From Bacteroides ovatus (GTDB lineage: Bacteria > Bacteroidota > Bacteroidia > Bacteroidales > Bacteroidaceae): DNA of 64,000 nucleotides. Location of the stretch: positions 1-64,000 of the forward strand of contig NZ_CP012938.1 of NCBI RefSeq assembly GCF_001314995.1, in the 5' to 3' direction. Positions 14,804 through 23,761 of the stretch are shown here, one piece after another (the stretch's first letter is position 1; each line of letters opens with the position of its first letter). The position numbers and the translations under genes are program-made. The notes beneath the pieces are model-generated. The model was not told where the DNA came from. It saw only the letters and a list, made by a program, of their open reading frames with translations, and made no database searches.

Positions 14804-17548
14804 ATGAAAAAATATATTCTGCAATTAATCATAGTACTGGTTTTTATACTACTTAAAGTTGAAGGAGTTTATTCTTCTTCTCCTATGAATTATTATAATA
14901 TAACGACTTTTGAGGGACTGCCAAGTAATACAGTAAACGCAATAAAGAAAGATGTATCCGGGTTTATCTGGATTGGAACGAAGGTGGGGTTATGCCGTTT
15001 CGACGGATGTGAGGTGAAAACTTATCCCTTACTGTCAGAAGATGATATTTGGTCGATAGAAGAATTGGATAGCGATACATTGCTGCTTGGTACAGTTTCC
15101 GGACTGAAATACTTTAGTCGTAAGACTAATGTAACGGTAAAACTGGACATTCCATCTGCAATAGTCAAATCAATCTGGAAGATTGCAGACAGCCAATTTC
15201 TTGTGGGAACGGAAGCTGGTCTTTATTTTATAAATAATCATACTCCTCGCCAGATATTTTTAGAAACCGGGCTTTCACCGTGCAATCATATCACGTCTAT
15301 TATTTGTGAGGATAAGAATATATATTGGTTTTCTACCGCCGACGGGTTGGGTAGAATAGATATCCGGACGATGCAACCGGAGATTTACCGGATGCCGGAA
15401 GAGATATCAAACAGCAATTTCTTCATTTGTCTCACGCGTATGGGCAACCATATCTATTTGGGTAGTTTCAATAAAGGAATATTCAGCTTTGATATGTCCG
15501 GAAAGAAATTTGCCAAAGTGAACGGTTTTGAACATAATCTGATAATGACAATAGACGGACAGGATAACCAATTGTTTGTCGGTACAAATGGACAGGGATT
15601 GAAAGTGTTGTCTTTGGAAGATGGAAGTATCGAAGTTATTTCACATAAGGAGAAGGCACGGAATTCTATCAGTTCCAATACAATCACTGCATTTTTATAT
15701 GATAATGGCATTCGTTGGATTGGAACCCAGTTTGGGGGAATCAGTTATACACCTCGTATTGGTGCCAAGTTCTCTTATTACAGTAAAAATGATTTTTACT
15801 CAACTGATTATCGGGTTCGTAGTTTTTATATGTTTCCTAATGGAGACAAGCTGATTGGTACAAGGACAGGGCTTTTCTTTATTTGTGAAAAAACAGGGGA
15901 AATAAGAAGTTATAGTTTGGAGAAAAACTTTTCTAATTTGCGGTCGGACATAGTAGTGTTTATAAATCGGATACAGGACAAAATATTGATAGGTACTTAC
16001 GGTGGAGGGGTGCATGTTTTTGATGAAAAAACATGGTCTTTAAGGGACTTCTCCCATGAAGAGTTGTTTCTGTATGGTTGCATTCTTAATATTGTAGACG
16101 ATGCGAAGGGGAATTTATGGTTTGCTTCTCAAAGTGGACTTTATCAGAGTACCCCTGAAGGACATGTGCTGAAGAAATATGATACGATGAACTCCGTCCT
16201 GACAACAAATGCCATATTATGTTTGTGTGTTGATTCGATGAATCGTCTATGGGTAGGTAGCAAATTCGGTCTGTTTTTATTGGATATTGCTACGGGGAAG
16301 ATGCGTGCGGACTGTTTTAGTGTTCCGATAAAGGCTGAAATTAAGTATATTATGGAGGACTTGCGGAAAGATATGTGGGTTTGTACGGATAATGGTTTGT
16401 ATAAGATAGGGAAGGATTTGGTTGTTCATGAACATTTTACTACTGATAATCTGCTTCCGGATAATCAAGTGCCTTGTATCCTGGAAGATAGTCATGGAAT
16501 TTACTGGATCGCTACACAAAAAGAGATTGTACGTTACAATCCGATAGAAGAACAGCATTATACATATCAGAGACAGGATGGGTTGAGCGGTCTGGAATTT
16601 AATAATAGTGTCTTTGTTTCCAATGACAGTATTATCTGGTGGGCCAATGAAGGCGGGTTAGTCTATACCACAACCGGGAATATTAATACAGAACGTCGTA
16701 TTATAAGTACCCCTATAATAACATCGTATGCTATTTCTAATATAGAATATGACTTTCCGTATATGGACATGTCGAAAGGAATTGAATTGCCTTCTTCTGA
16801 AAATACTCTTCGTTTTAAATTTTCTAATATGGATTATGCGTTGCCTTATGCCAATTTCTATGAGTATAAGTTGGAAGGGTATGATAAGGAATGGTTGAAA
16901 CAGACAGGGATTAATGAAGTTTCTTATAAGGACCTACCAGGAGGACATTATGTCTTCAAGTTGCGTGTCCCGGGCGGTGAAAAACAGATGCAGACTGTGG
17001 ATATCTATGTCCGGAAATCATATACTTTTATGGCAGGCATATTATTGATGGTTCTAATAATAAGTATTCTAGTAATATATTTCTGTTACCGGATATGGAA
17101 ACTTAAAAAGCGGATGACGGATGAGCGGATGATATTAAGTAAGGTTCAGGAGAGAAGTAAAGATAAAAAGGCGGCATTGCCCGAAATGAAAGTGAATGGT
17201 ATCTTGGATAATTTGCTTTCCTATTTGGAACATGAAAAGCCTTATCTGAATCCAAAATTAAGTATTGGGGACGTTGCTGCAAAATTGGACTGTACCGAGA
17301 CAGAGCTTTCTCAATTGCTCAATAACCACATGAATGTGAACTTCTCTAATTTCATTAATGTATATCGTGTCAATGAGATTAAAAAACGTTTAAATCAGGA
17401 AAACCTCTCAAAATATACTTTGAAAGCTTTGTCAGAACAATGTGGCTTTAGTTCTAAGGCTACTTTCTATAGAGTATTCAAGAATGTAACTGGCATGACA
17501 CCACTAGAATATTGTAAGAAACAGAACCTTGTGATAAAAGAAAATTGA
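14804..17548 (+). CDS. Module A membrane-tethered regulator: beta-propeller, Y_Y_Y, TM, AraC HTH
   Basis: A 914-residue protein. Signal/anchor segment 1-25; two-component-regulator propeller repeats (about 30-660) with recurring (G/D)xxWIGT/LWVGS-xxGL motifs; a Y_Y_Y domain (about 665-735, ...YEYKLEGYDKEW); one TM helix (about 742-766); then an AraC-type double HTH (about 806-908) ending LSEQCGFSSKATFYRVFKNVTGMTP. Hybrid two-component systems share the sensor and HTH, but no histidine kinase, receiver or phospho-acceptor domain exists here. The periplasmic sensor is therefore joined directly to DNA binding. It probably senses an imported glycan fragment and activates the sigma operon starting at 17777. 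Divergent from the HipA-like gene, with its own promoter. Confidence 0.88.
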   Translation: MKKYILQLIIVLVFILLKVEGVYSSSPMNYYNITTFEGLPSNTVNAIKKDVSGFIWIGTKVGLCRFDGCEVKTYPLLSEDDIWSIEELDSDTLLLGTVSGLKYFSRKTNVTVKLDIPSAIVKSIWKIADSQFLVGTEAGLYFINNHTPRQIFLETGLSPCNHITSIICEDKNIYWFSTADGLGRIDIRTMQPEIYRMPEEISNSNFFICLTRMGNHIYLGSFNKGIFSFDMSGKKFAKVNGFEHNLIMTIDGQDNQLFVGTNGQGLKVLSLEDGSIEVISHKEKARNSISSNTITAFLYDNGIRWIGTQFGGISYTPRIGAKFSYYSKNDFYSTDYRVRSFYMFPNGDKLIGTRTGLFFICEKTGEIRSYSLEKNFSNLRSDIVVFINRIQDKILIGTYGGGVHVFDEKTWSLRDFSHEELFLYGCILNIVDDAKGNLWFASQSGLYQSTPEGHVLKKYDTMNSVLTTNAILCLCVDSMNRLWVGSKFGLFLLDIATGKMRADCFSVPIKAEIKYIMEDLRKDMWVCTDNGLYKIGKDLVVHEHFTTDNLLPDNQVPCILEDSHGIYWIATQKEIVRYNPIEEQHYTYQRQDGLSGLEFNNSVFVSNDSIIWWANEGGLVYTTTGNINTERRIISTPIITSYAISNIEYDFPYMDMSKGIELPSSENTLRFKFSNMDYALPYANFYEYKLEGYDKEWLKQTGINEVSYKDLPGGHYVFKLRVPGGEKQMQTVDIYVRKSYTFMAGILLMVLIISILVIYFCYRIWKLKKRMTDERMILSKVQERSKDKKAALPEMKVNGILDNLLSYLEHEKPYLNPKLSIGDVAAKLDCTETELSQLLNNHMNVNFSNFINVYRVNEIKKRLNQENLSKYTLKALSEQCGFSSKATFYRVFKNVTGMTPLEYCKKQNLVIKEN

Positions 17549-17560
17549 GTAAAACCTATA

Positions 17561-17579
17561 TTCTCATTTTTTTTGAGAC
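17561..17579. promoter_or_regulatory. Module A operator 1 (TCTCA-N7-TGAGA)
   Basis: TTCTCA, a run of eight T, then GAGAC. The final C is 117 nt before the TAGTTTTG box, the same position as the module B (119) and C (118) operators. The spacer is 7 rather than 10. Confidence 0.65.
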
Positions 17580-17633
17580 AAGTTTTATGACGCTTATCTG
17601 CTTGTATAACAATACTTTATGCTGAAAATGTAA

Positions 17634-17651
17634 TTCTCATTTTAGTTGAGA
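17634..17651. promoter_or_regulatory. Module A operator 2 (TCTCA-N7-TGAGA)
   Basis: TTCTCATTTTAGTTGAGA repeats operator 1 with the same 7-nt spacer, ending 20 nt before the -33 box. No clear second copy is seen in modules B and C. Confidence 0.6.
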
Positions 17652-17670
17652 TAAAACAGCGCTTCTATTG

Positions 17671-17703
17671 TTTGGAAATAGGGTGAGATTGTGTGTAGTT
17701 TTG
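17671..17703 (+). promoter_or_regulatory. Promoter of module A sigma operon
   Basis: TTTG (17671-17674) and TAGTTTTG (17696-17703) with 21-bp spacing. The -7 box continues GCATC, as it also does in module C. Confidence 0.65.
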
Positions 17704-17776
17704 CATCAGACAGGGACAGAAAGCCTTTCGAATAAGGCACGAATCCTTGCTGATGTTTAACTAAATAATCAATATT

Positions 17777-18187
17777 ATGAAGAGCATTTTGGAAGTTATA
17801 ATCCTTTTACTTCTTTCCTTTCTGATAGGAAGTAATAAGTCGGTTGATACTGCTTGTTCATTGCCCGACACCTCTCAATGGAGTGTGGCTAATAGTGATA
17901 TTTGTTTAAAGGTGAATGGAGATTCGATTTTTTGGACTATGAAATCTGATAAAAAGGATATTCCTGCTATCACGGCATCTGCCAGATACAATTTGCTTAC
18001 TTCCGGAAGAATCAGTCTGACGTACAGCTTACCTTTATTATCTCAAGATTTGTCCTATATCTATGGAGAAAGGAATGAGATACTGCATCGTCATATTATC
18101 CATGCATTCTTATGTAAGCAGGAAGATGATAAATTGGTATTTTATTCATCTGCGGGTGATTCTATTGTTTTTTGTCGTAAAAACTAA
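17777..18187 (+). CDS. Small exported protein of unknown function upstream of sigma factor A
   Basis: 136 residues with a hydrophobic N-terminal segment (about 4-20, EVIILLLLSFLIG), a signal peptide or anchor. The rest is a small, probably beta-rich domain with TSQWSVANSDICLKVNGDS and a late KLVFYSSAGDSIVF. I do not recognise a family. It is the first gene after the operators and promoter, and its stop is separated by one base from the start of the ECF sigma gene, so the two are translationally coupled. Modules B and C have no counterpart. Its position would suit a regulator of the sigma factor, but it has no FecR signature; this is inference from position only. Confidence 0.6.
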   Translation: MKSILEVIILLLLSFLIGSNKSVDTACSLPDTSQWSVANSDICLKVNGDSIFWTMKSDKKDIPAITASARYNLLTSGRISLTYSLPLLSQDLSYIYGERNEILHRHIIHAFLCKQEDDKLVFYSSAGDSIVFCRKN

Positions 18188-18188
18188 A

Positions 18189-18719
18189 ATGGAGACGGAA
18201 GATATGCAGACAATGAATTCTACTACAAATCAATTATTGACTGAAACTTACACATCCTTATGTCCCATAATCATTCATTATATAAATCGTAAAATCAATG
18301 ATTATGAATCTGCCAGAGACATGGCGCAGGATGTATTTCTTCGTCTCATGGAATATAAGCAAATACTTCGTAAAGAGACAGTGAGAAGTATGGCGTTCTT
18401 CATAGCTCACAATCTGGTGGTTGATTATTTGCGACGTTATTACAAGAAGCAGGAAATGTCTGCCTATTTCTATGAATATGGCGTGAACATTACTGATGAT
18501 ACAGAGAGCGGGGTGATAGCCAATGACCTGTCGGCACAAGAAAATCTGAAACTACTTCTACTTTCTCCGCAGCGTCGGACAGTTTATATAATGAGTCGTT
18601 TCCAGGGTAAGACAGCACCTGAAATCTCTGAAGAATTGTGCCTTTCGCGACGTACCATAGAGAATCATTTACTGGCTAGCCGTAAAGAGATTCGTGAATA
18701 TATCAAGTCATGTATTTGA
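18189..18719 (+). CDS. ECF-type RNA polymerase sigma factor, module A
   Basis: 176 residues. Region 2 contains ARDMAQDVFLRLMEYKQ and VVDYLRRYYKK; region 4 contains LSPQRRTVYIMSRFQGKTAPEISEELCLSRRTIENHL, split here as LSPQRRTVYIMSRFQ and APEISEELCLSRRTIENHL, the promoter-binding HTH. The frame is open from 18063, but ATG 18189 is chosen because it follows the upstream stop directly and matches the METxDM/MENIDM start of the module B homolog. No anti-sigma gene is adjacent. Expected to direct transcription of the downstream susC operon, or of its own operon; inferred from position, as susC starts 46 nt later. Confidence 0.88.
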   Translation: METEDMQTMNSTTNQLLTETYTSLCPIIIHYINRKINDYESARDMAQDVFLRLMEYKQILRKETVRSMAFFIAHNLVVDYLRRYYKKQEMSAYFYEYGVNITDDTESGVIANDLSAQENLKLLLLSPQRRTVYIMSRFQGKTAPEISEELCLSRRTIENHLLASRKEIREYIKSCI

Positions 18720-18765
18720 GAGTTATACTATATCAACAAAATTGTTAATTTTAAATTTTAAAAAT

Positions 18766-21700
18766 GTGAATAAGAAGTTATTGAAATTTTCATCGAAAAG
18801 AATATTATATTCTGCGATGATGGCTTCCGCTCTATTGGCAGGAAGCCCGTGGACTGCTTTTGCAGACACGGATAATATACTGGAAGTGTTGCAAAACAGT
18901 ACCGTACGAGGTAAAGTTGTCGATGCTAGCGGTGAACCCGTTATCGGTGCCAGTGTTGTGGTGAAAGGCACAACAACAGGAGTGATTACAGACTTGGATG
19001 GAAACTTTATATTGAATAATGTTTCTGAAAAATCAATTCTGGTTATATCTTATGTGGGGTATAAGTCACAGGAGATTGCTGTAAGCGGAAAGTCCGCCAT
19101 AAACGTCACGATGCAGGAAGATAGTGAGATGTTGGACGAAGTCGTTGTTGTGGGGTATGGTGCTATGAAGAAATCTTCATTGACCGGTTCCGTAACAGTT
19201 GTTGATAGCAAAATATTCGAAAATAAAGGAAGTATGTCCAATCCTCTTCAGGCATTGCAAGGACAGGCTCCCGGTGTTCGGATTACACGTTCATCATCAG
19301 CTCCGGGTGAAGAAGGTTGGGGAGTATCCCTTCGTGGTGCAGTTTCCAAAAACACAACAGAACCGTTGCTTATTATAGACGGTGTTCCTTCAGACGCAGT
19401 TTCAGACCTGCAATATCTGAACCCTTCGGATATCGAGACTATGAACTTCTTGAAAGATGCTTCGGCAGCTATCTATGGAGCAAAAGCTGCGGGTGGTGTG
19501 ATTATTGTAACAACCAAAAGACCGCAGGCCGGTAAACTTAAGATAGAGTATAATGGCTCATATACCCGTAAGATGCCGGGACTTCAAGCTGAATTGATGA
19601 GCCTGGATGAGTGGGCTGGTTCATTTCTGCAAGCAATGGAGAATGACGGCCTTGACGATACTTATACATGGTATCGATATGTCAAGTTGATGCAGGCAAA
19701 CAAAGGTGGTTTCATTAATGTACATGACGGGAGCAATCCCAACCCGATTCCAGGTATGGGTGTGAACGATTACGTTTTTCATGATGTCAACTGGACGGAC
19801 GTGATGTGGGGGCCTGCCAATTCTACGCAACACGACTTGAGCTTTTCAGGAGGTAACGAAAAGGTCACTTACCGTTTGTCGGCCGGTTATTTGTTTGATG
19901 ACTCCAACCTGCGTTGGGGGGAAAATAACAATCAACAGTATACTTTCCGTTCGAGTAATGTAATTAAGGCCACTGACCGTTTGACTATCGAGTCTGTCAT
20001 ATCAGCAGTCCGTAAAGAGCAAGTTACTCCTACGCAAATCGGAAGGGCGTTGAATGTTACGACTCCGTTGCCAGGTCGGCCTGTTTCAACTATTGATGGC
20101 AAGCCTTATTTGTGGGGTACCGACTATACAGCCAATTGGTTACTCGAATTAGGTGGTGAGAATAAATTGGTGGTGACAACTTTCAATTTGAATGAAACAT
20201 TAAAGTATCAGTTTACAAAAGAACTGACTGCTTCTGCAACATTCGGATATTCAACGAACAGTGCTATACGTGACGAGAAAATGAAATCTATCCAATGGTA
20301 TCATTATGATGGAACAGTGAATACCTCTACAGCAAATCCCTATCCTACTCAAGCGGAATCAAAATATACTAAACGTGCTTCCCGTACGGATAATTACTCT
20401 GTATCAGGTTATTTGAACTATGCGAAAACGATAGGTAAAAATCACAATATCAATGTAATGGCCGGTATGCAATACGATCGTAGAGATTATGAAATCACCG
20501 GAACGTCTGCCACTGATATCCAGTCGGAACTAGGTATCATTAATGGTAACGGAGTCATTTCTATTGCCGAAGCCAAAAAGAACAGCTATGCGCTCCTTTC
20601 CTATTTCGGACGTTTGAATTATAACTACAACCAAAAGTATCTGATAGAATTTAACGCGCGCTATGATGGTTCTTCAAAGTTTCAACCGGAAAACAGATGG
20701 AAAGGTTTCTATGGTGTTTCAGCAGGTTGGAGAATTACCGAAGAAGCGTTTATGGTGAATATTAAAAAGTATATTGAAGAATTGAAAATTAGGGCTTCTT
20801 ATGGTGAGGTCGGCAACCAAAGCGGTATAGGGCTTTACGACGGGGTGCAACTCTATAACTTCAATACAGCTTCGGGCGCCTATATTGGCGACGGAAAAGT
20901 TTCATATATTGCTGCGGCTAAAGAACTGGTGACAACCAATAGAACTTGGGAAAGAATCAAAAATTATAACGTCGGTTTTGATTTTACAGTACTGAACAGC
21001 CGTTTGACTGGTAGCGTAGACCTCTATATGAAGAAAAACGACAATATGTTGATCGGGTTGCTGTATCCCGGCACCTTGGGTGGCAATGCTCCGGCAAGTA
21101 ACAACGGAAAATTCGAAAGTAAAGGATATGAAGGTATGCTTCGTTGGAGTGACAAAATAGGAGAAGTGAGCTATCATATTGGCGGAACATATACTTACAT
21201 GGAAAATAAGTTGTTGTCAGGAGGTAATGATGTTATCTCTGCCGGTTTCAACAGCACGATAAACGGTTATCCGTTAAACTCTGTTTTCGGTTACCGATAT
21301 GCAGGAAAAATACAGAATGAGGAAGATTTACAGGCATATAAGAACCTGTATTATGGAAACAATACGCTTTCAATGCCCTCGAATTTACGCGTGGGTGACC
21401 ACATGTATGAAGATGTGAATAAGGATGGTAAGCTTACACAGGACGATTTGGTCTTTCTCGGAACAGATGACCCCAAAGTAACTTTTGCCTTTGACCTTGG
21501 ATTGGAATGGAGAGGTTTTGATGTGTCTGCTATTTTTCAAGGTGCGGCACAAAGAACGGTTTGTCGCGATGCAGACTCTTGGAAAGTTCCTTTCAAAGCA
21601 GTGTGGATGAATACGTCAAACCATACGATTGGAAAAGTCTGGAGTCCGGAAAACCCTAATGGCAGATACCCTGCCTATTCAACTAAATCAGAAATCAATA

Positions 21701-21975
21701 ACTGGAATTATATGCCTTCTTCATGGTTTATAGAAGATGGTACATATCTCCGGTTGAAGAATCTGACAGTGGGATATACTATACCAAAAGCCATATTGAC
21801 AAAGATAACCAAGGGTGTACTTGAAAATTTCAGGGTATATGTTACCGGTACGGATATTTGGGAAAACTCAAAAATTAATGATGGCTGGGATCCGGAAGCA
21901 ACCCGCAAGGTAAGTGACAGACAGCGTTATCCATTCACAAGAACATATACTGTTGGTTTAAATGCAACATTCTAA
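18766..21975 (+). CDS. SusC-like TonB-dependent outer-membrane glycan transporter, module A
   Basis: 1069 residues from the GTG at 18766, chosen over an upstream opening because it begins NKKLLKFSSKRIL, matching the module B start. Signal peptide to about FA-DT (residue 33). A carboxypeptidase-regulatory-like domain (VRGKVVDASGEPVIGA...) follows, then a TonB-box-like DEVVVVGYG, the plug (LKDASAAIYGAKAAGGVI) and a 22-strand barrel ending RTYTVGLNATF. No STN domain lies before the plug, so direct FecR-type signalling to a sigma factor is not expected. It forms the lidded import pair with the SusD that follows. Paralogous to the module B and C transporters. Confidence 0.95.
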   Translation: MNKKLLKFSSKRILYSAMMASALLAGSPWTAFADTDNILEVLQNSTVRGKVVDASGEPVIGASVVVKGTTTGVITDLDGNFILNNVSEKSILVISYVGYKSQEIAVSGKSAINVTMQEDSEMLDEVVVVGYGAMKKSSLTGSVTVVDSKIFENKGSMSNPLQALQGQAPGVRITRSSSAPGEEGWGVSLRGAVSKNTTEPLLIIDGVPSDAVSDLQYLNPSDIETMNFLKDASAAIYGAKAAGGVIIVTTKRPQAGKLKIEYNGSYTRKMPGLQAELMSLDEWAGSFLQAMENDGLDDTYTWYRYVKLMQANKGGFINVHDGSNPNPIPGMGVNDYVFHDVNWTDVMWGPANSTQHDLSFSGGNEKVTYRLSAGYLFDDSNLRWGENNNQQYTFRSSNVIKATDRLTIESVISAVRKEQVTPTQIGRALNVTTPLPGRPVSTIDGKPYLWGTDYTANWLLELGGENKLVVTTFNLNETLKYQFTKELTASATFGYSTNSAIRDEKMKSIQWYHYDGTVNTSTANPYPTQAESKYTKRASRTDNYSVSGYLNYAKTIGKNHNINVMAGMQYDRRDYEITGTSATDIQSELGIINGNGVISIAEAKKNSYALLSYFGRLNYNYNQKYLIEFNARYDGSSKFQPENRWKGFYGVSAGWRITEEAFMVNIKKYIEELKIRASYGEVGNQSGIGLYDGVQLYNFNTASGAYIGDGKVSYIAAAKELVTTNRTWERIKNYNVGFDFTVLNSRLTGSVDLYMKKNDNMLIGLLYPGTLGGNAPASNNGKFESKGYEGMLRWSDKIGEVSYHIGGTYTYMENKLLSGGNDVISAGFNSTINGYPLNSVFGYRYAGKIQNEEDLQAYKNLYYGNNTLSMPSNLRVGDHMYEDVNKDGKLTQDDLVFLGTDDPKVTFAFDLGLEWRGFDVSAIFQGAAQRTVCRDADSWKVPFKAVWMNTSNHTIGKVWSPENPNGRYPAYSTKSEINNWNYMPSSWFIEDGTYLRLKNLTVGYTIPKAILTKITKGVLENFRVYVTGTDIWENSKINDGWDPEATRKVSDRQRYPFTRTYTVGLNATF

Positions 21976-21988
21976 TACTATATATAAT

Positions 21989-23743
21989 ATGAAACTATCG
22001 AATTTATATACTACCTTACTTTTTAGTTTGTGTTTGTTGTTCCAGTCATGTCTGGACATGAATCCCGAGGAGCAACTCTCGGATGGCGACATGTGGCAGA
22101 ATCGCGGGCAATTCGAAGCTTTTGCCAAGAATTTCTATGGTTGGACACGCGATTTCGGTGGCTTGGGGGATGCTCACGGTGATGTACAAGCAGACCTGTT
22201 TAGTACAAATCCCAGGAATCTTTTCAGTAATGGAACATCTACCATTCCACTTACCGACAAAAGCTATACAGATGCTTATGCCAATCTTCGTCAAGTAAAT
22301 CTGTTGTTACAAAAGGCAGAATCTTATGCTCTTCCCGAAGAAATTAAGATACCTGTTGGTGAGGCATATTTTTTCAGGGCTTATATCTATTTTGACCTGC
22401 TTCAACGTTTTGGAGGAGTCATTAAGGTGGAAGAACCGTTAGATATCACTTCTCCGGAGCTTTATCGCACTCAAAATACAAGAGAAGAAATTAACGAATT
22501 CATTATCTCCGATTTGAACGAAGCGATAGCGCTTTTGCCGAAGTTTAAGGATATCACTGCTGCAAACGCAGGCACTATTTCACTTGAGGGTGCACAAGCC
22601 TTTTTATCCCGTGTGGGACTTTATGCGGGGACATGGGAAAAATTCCATAATGGTAATGGAAGCAATACGGAATTGTCAAAGAAATGGTTGAAAATAGCAT
22701 ACGAAGCTGCTGATGCAGTTATTGAGTCGAAAACATTCGAACTCTTCAAACCGTCTGATTTGGTTATTGAAGGGGATGAAGGGGCTGCTTACCGTTATTT
22801 GTTTATACTGGAAAATGAGAAATCGAATCCGGCCGGTTTGAACAAAAGTGCAAATAAAGAATATATATTTTCCAGAAGACATGATACGACATTGGCACCT
22901 ATTGGTATCAATATTACCGAAGGTCGTTTTAATAATGCGTTATATGTAACACGTAAATTGGCCAATATGTATCTTCAAAAGAGCACCGGATTGCCGATTG
23001 ATATATCGAAGTGGAATTACGCTACTAAAAATTCGGAGTATTTCGACCGTGACAACCGCATGACAAGCATAATGATGGTAGACGGAGGTTTTTACTTCAG
23101 TAGCAACGGTGGACGTTATCGTAGAACGTGGTTGGGAGATGCAGCTGAAATTAAGGAAGCCGGAGTGACTGCTCACAATGCAGCAGGTGGTACCGGGTAC
23201 CGTTGTCGCAAATGGTGTTCGGAAAGAGAAGTGGAAAACCGGAAGGAAGGATACGACTATCCTATTATTCGTTATGCGGAGGTGCTTTTAAACTATGCAG
23301 AAGCAAAATTTGAATACGATGACAATATCTTGGATCCTGATTTGGACAAATCGTTGAATCTGGTACGTTTGAGAGTTAATCCTACTATGCCTAAATTGTC
23401 TAACGGACTGCTTCGGGGTACAGGTACAAACATGAGAACGGAAATTCGTCGTGAACGTACGGTGGAATTGATTGATGAATGTTTCAGACTGGATGACTTG
23501 AAACGTTGGAAAACAGCAGAAAACGAAATGCCTGAAGATATGTTGGGAATCAAATATACGGGAACCGCTTTTGAAACTTCCGGTTGGGCAGGGGTTGTGA
23601 CGAATACGGAAGGATGCTTGATTTGGGAGAGCGGCAGAAAATGGGACAATAAGCAGTATTTGTATCCTTTCCCGCTGGATCAGTTGCAACTGAATACGAA
23701 CTTGCGGCCCAACTGGCAATCTACAAATCCTTATGTGAAATAA
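21989..23743 (+). CDS. SusD-like surface glycan-binding lipoprotein, module A
   Basis: 584 residues; ATG 21989 gives a compact lipoprotein signal (MKLSNLYTTLLF...LLFQSC), while an in-frame start at 21962 would overlap susC. The lipobox Cys is followed by LDMNPEEQ. TPR-type helices and the conserved SusD blocks are present: AYFFRAYIYFDLLQRFG, EYIFSRRHD, the PIIRYAEVLLNYAEA helix, RRERTVELIDECFRLDDLKRW and the C-terminal YPFPLDQLQLN. It is the lid of the SusC pore, selecting oligosaccharide. Confidence 0.95.
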   Translation: MKLSNLYTTLLFSLCLLFQSCLDMNPEEQLSDGDMWQNRGQFEAFAKNFYGWTRDFGGLGDAHGDVQADLFSTNPRNLFSNGTSTIPLTDKSYTDAYANLRQVNLLLQKAESYALPEEIKIPVGEAYFFRAYIYFDLLQRFGGVIKVEEPLDITSPELYRTQNTREEINEFIISDLNEAIALLPKFKDITAANAGTISLEGAQAFLSRVGLYAGTWEKFHNGNGSNTELSKKWLKIAYEAADAVIESKTFELFKPSDLVIEGDEGAAYRYLFILENEKSNPAGLNKSANKEYIFSRRHDTTLAPIGINITEGRFNNALYVTRKLANMYLQKSTGLPIDISKWNYATKNSEYFDRDNRMTSIMMVDGGFYFSSNGGRYRRTWLGDAAEIKEAGVTAHNAAGGTGYRCRKWCSEREVENRKEGYDYPIIRYAEVLLNYAEAKFEYDDNILDPDLDKSLNLVRLRVNPTMPKLSNGLLRGTGTNMRTEIRRERTVELIDECFRLDDLKRWKTAENEMPEDMLGIKYTGTAFETSGWAGVVTNTEGCLIWESGRKWDNKQYLYPFPLDQLQLNTNLRPNWQSTNPYVK

Positions 23744-23761
23744 TTTTAATGTTATAATTAT

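Noticed and set aside
18694..18765. Upstream extension of module A SusC into the sigma gene
   Set aside because: It lacks signal-peptide character; the GTG at 18766 matches the start of the module B homolog.
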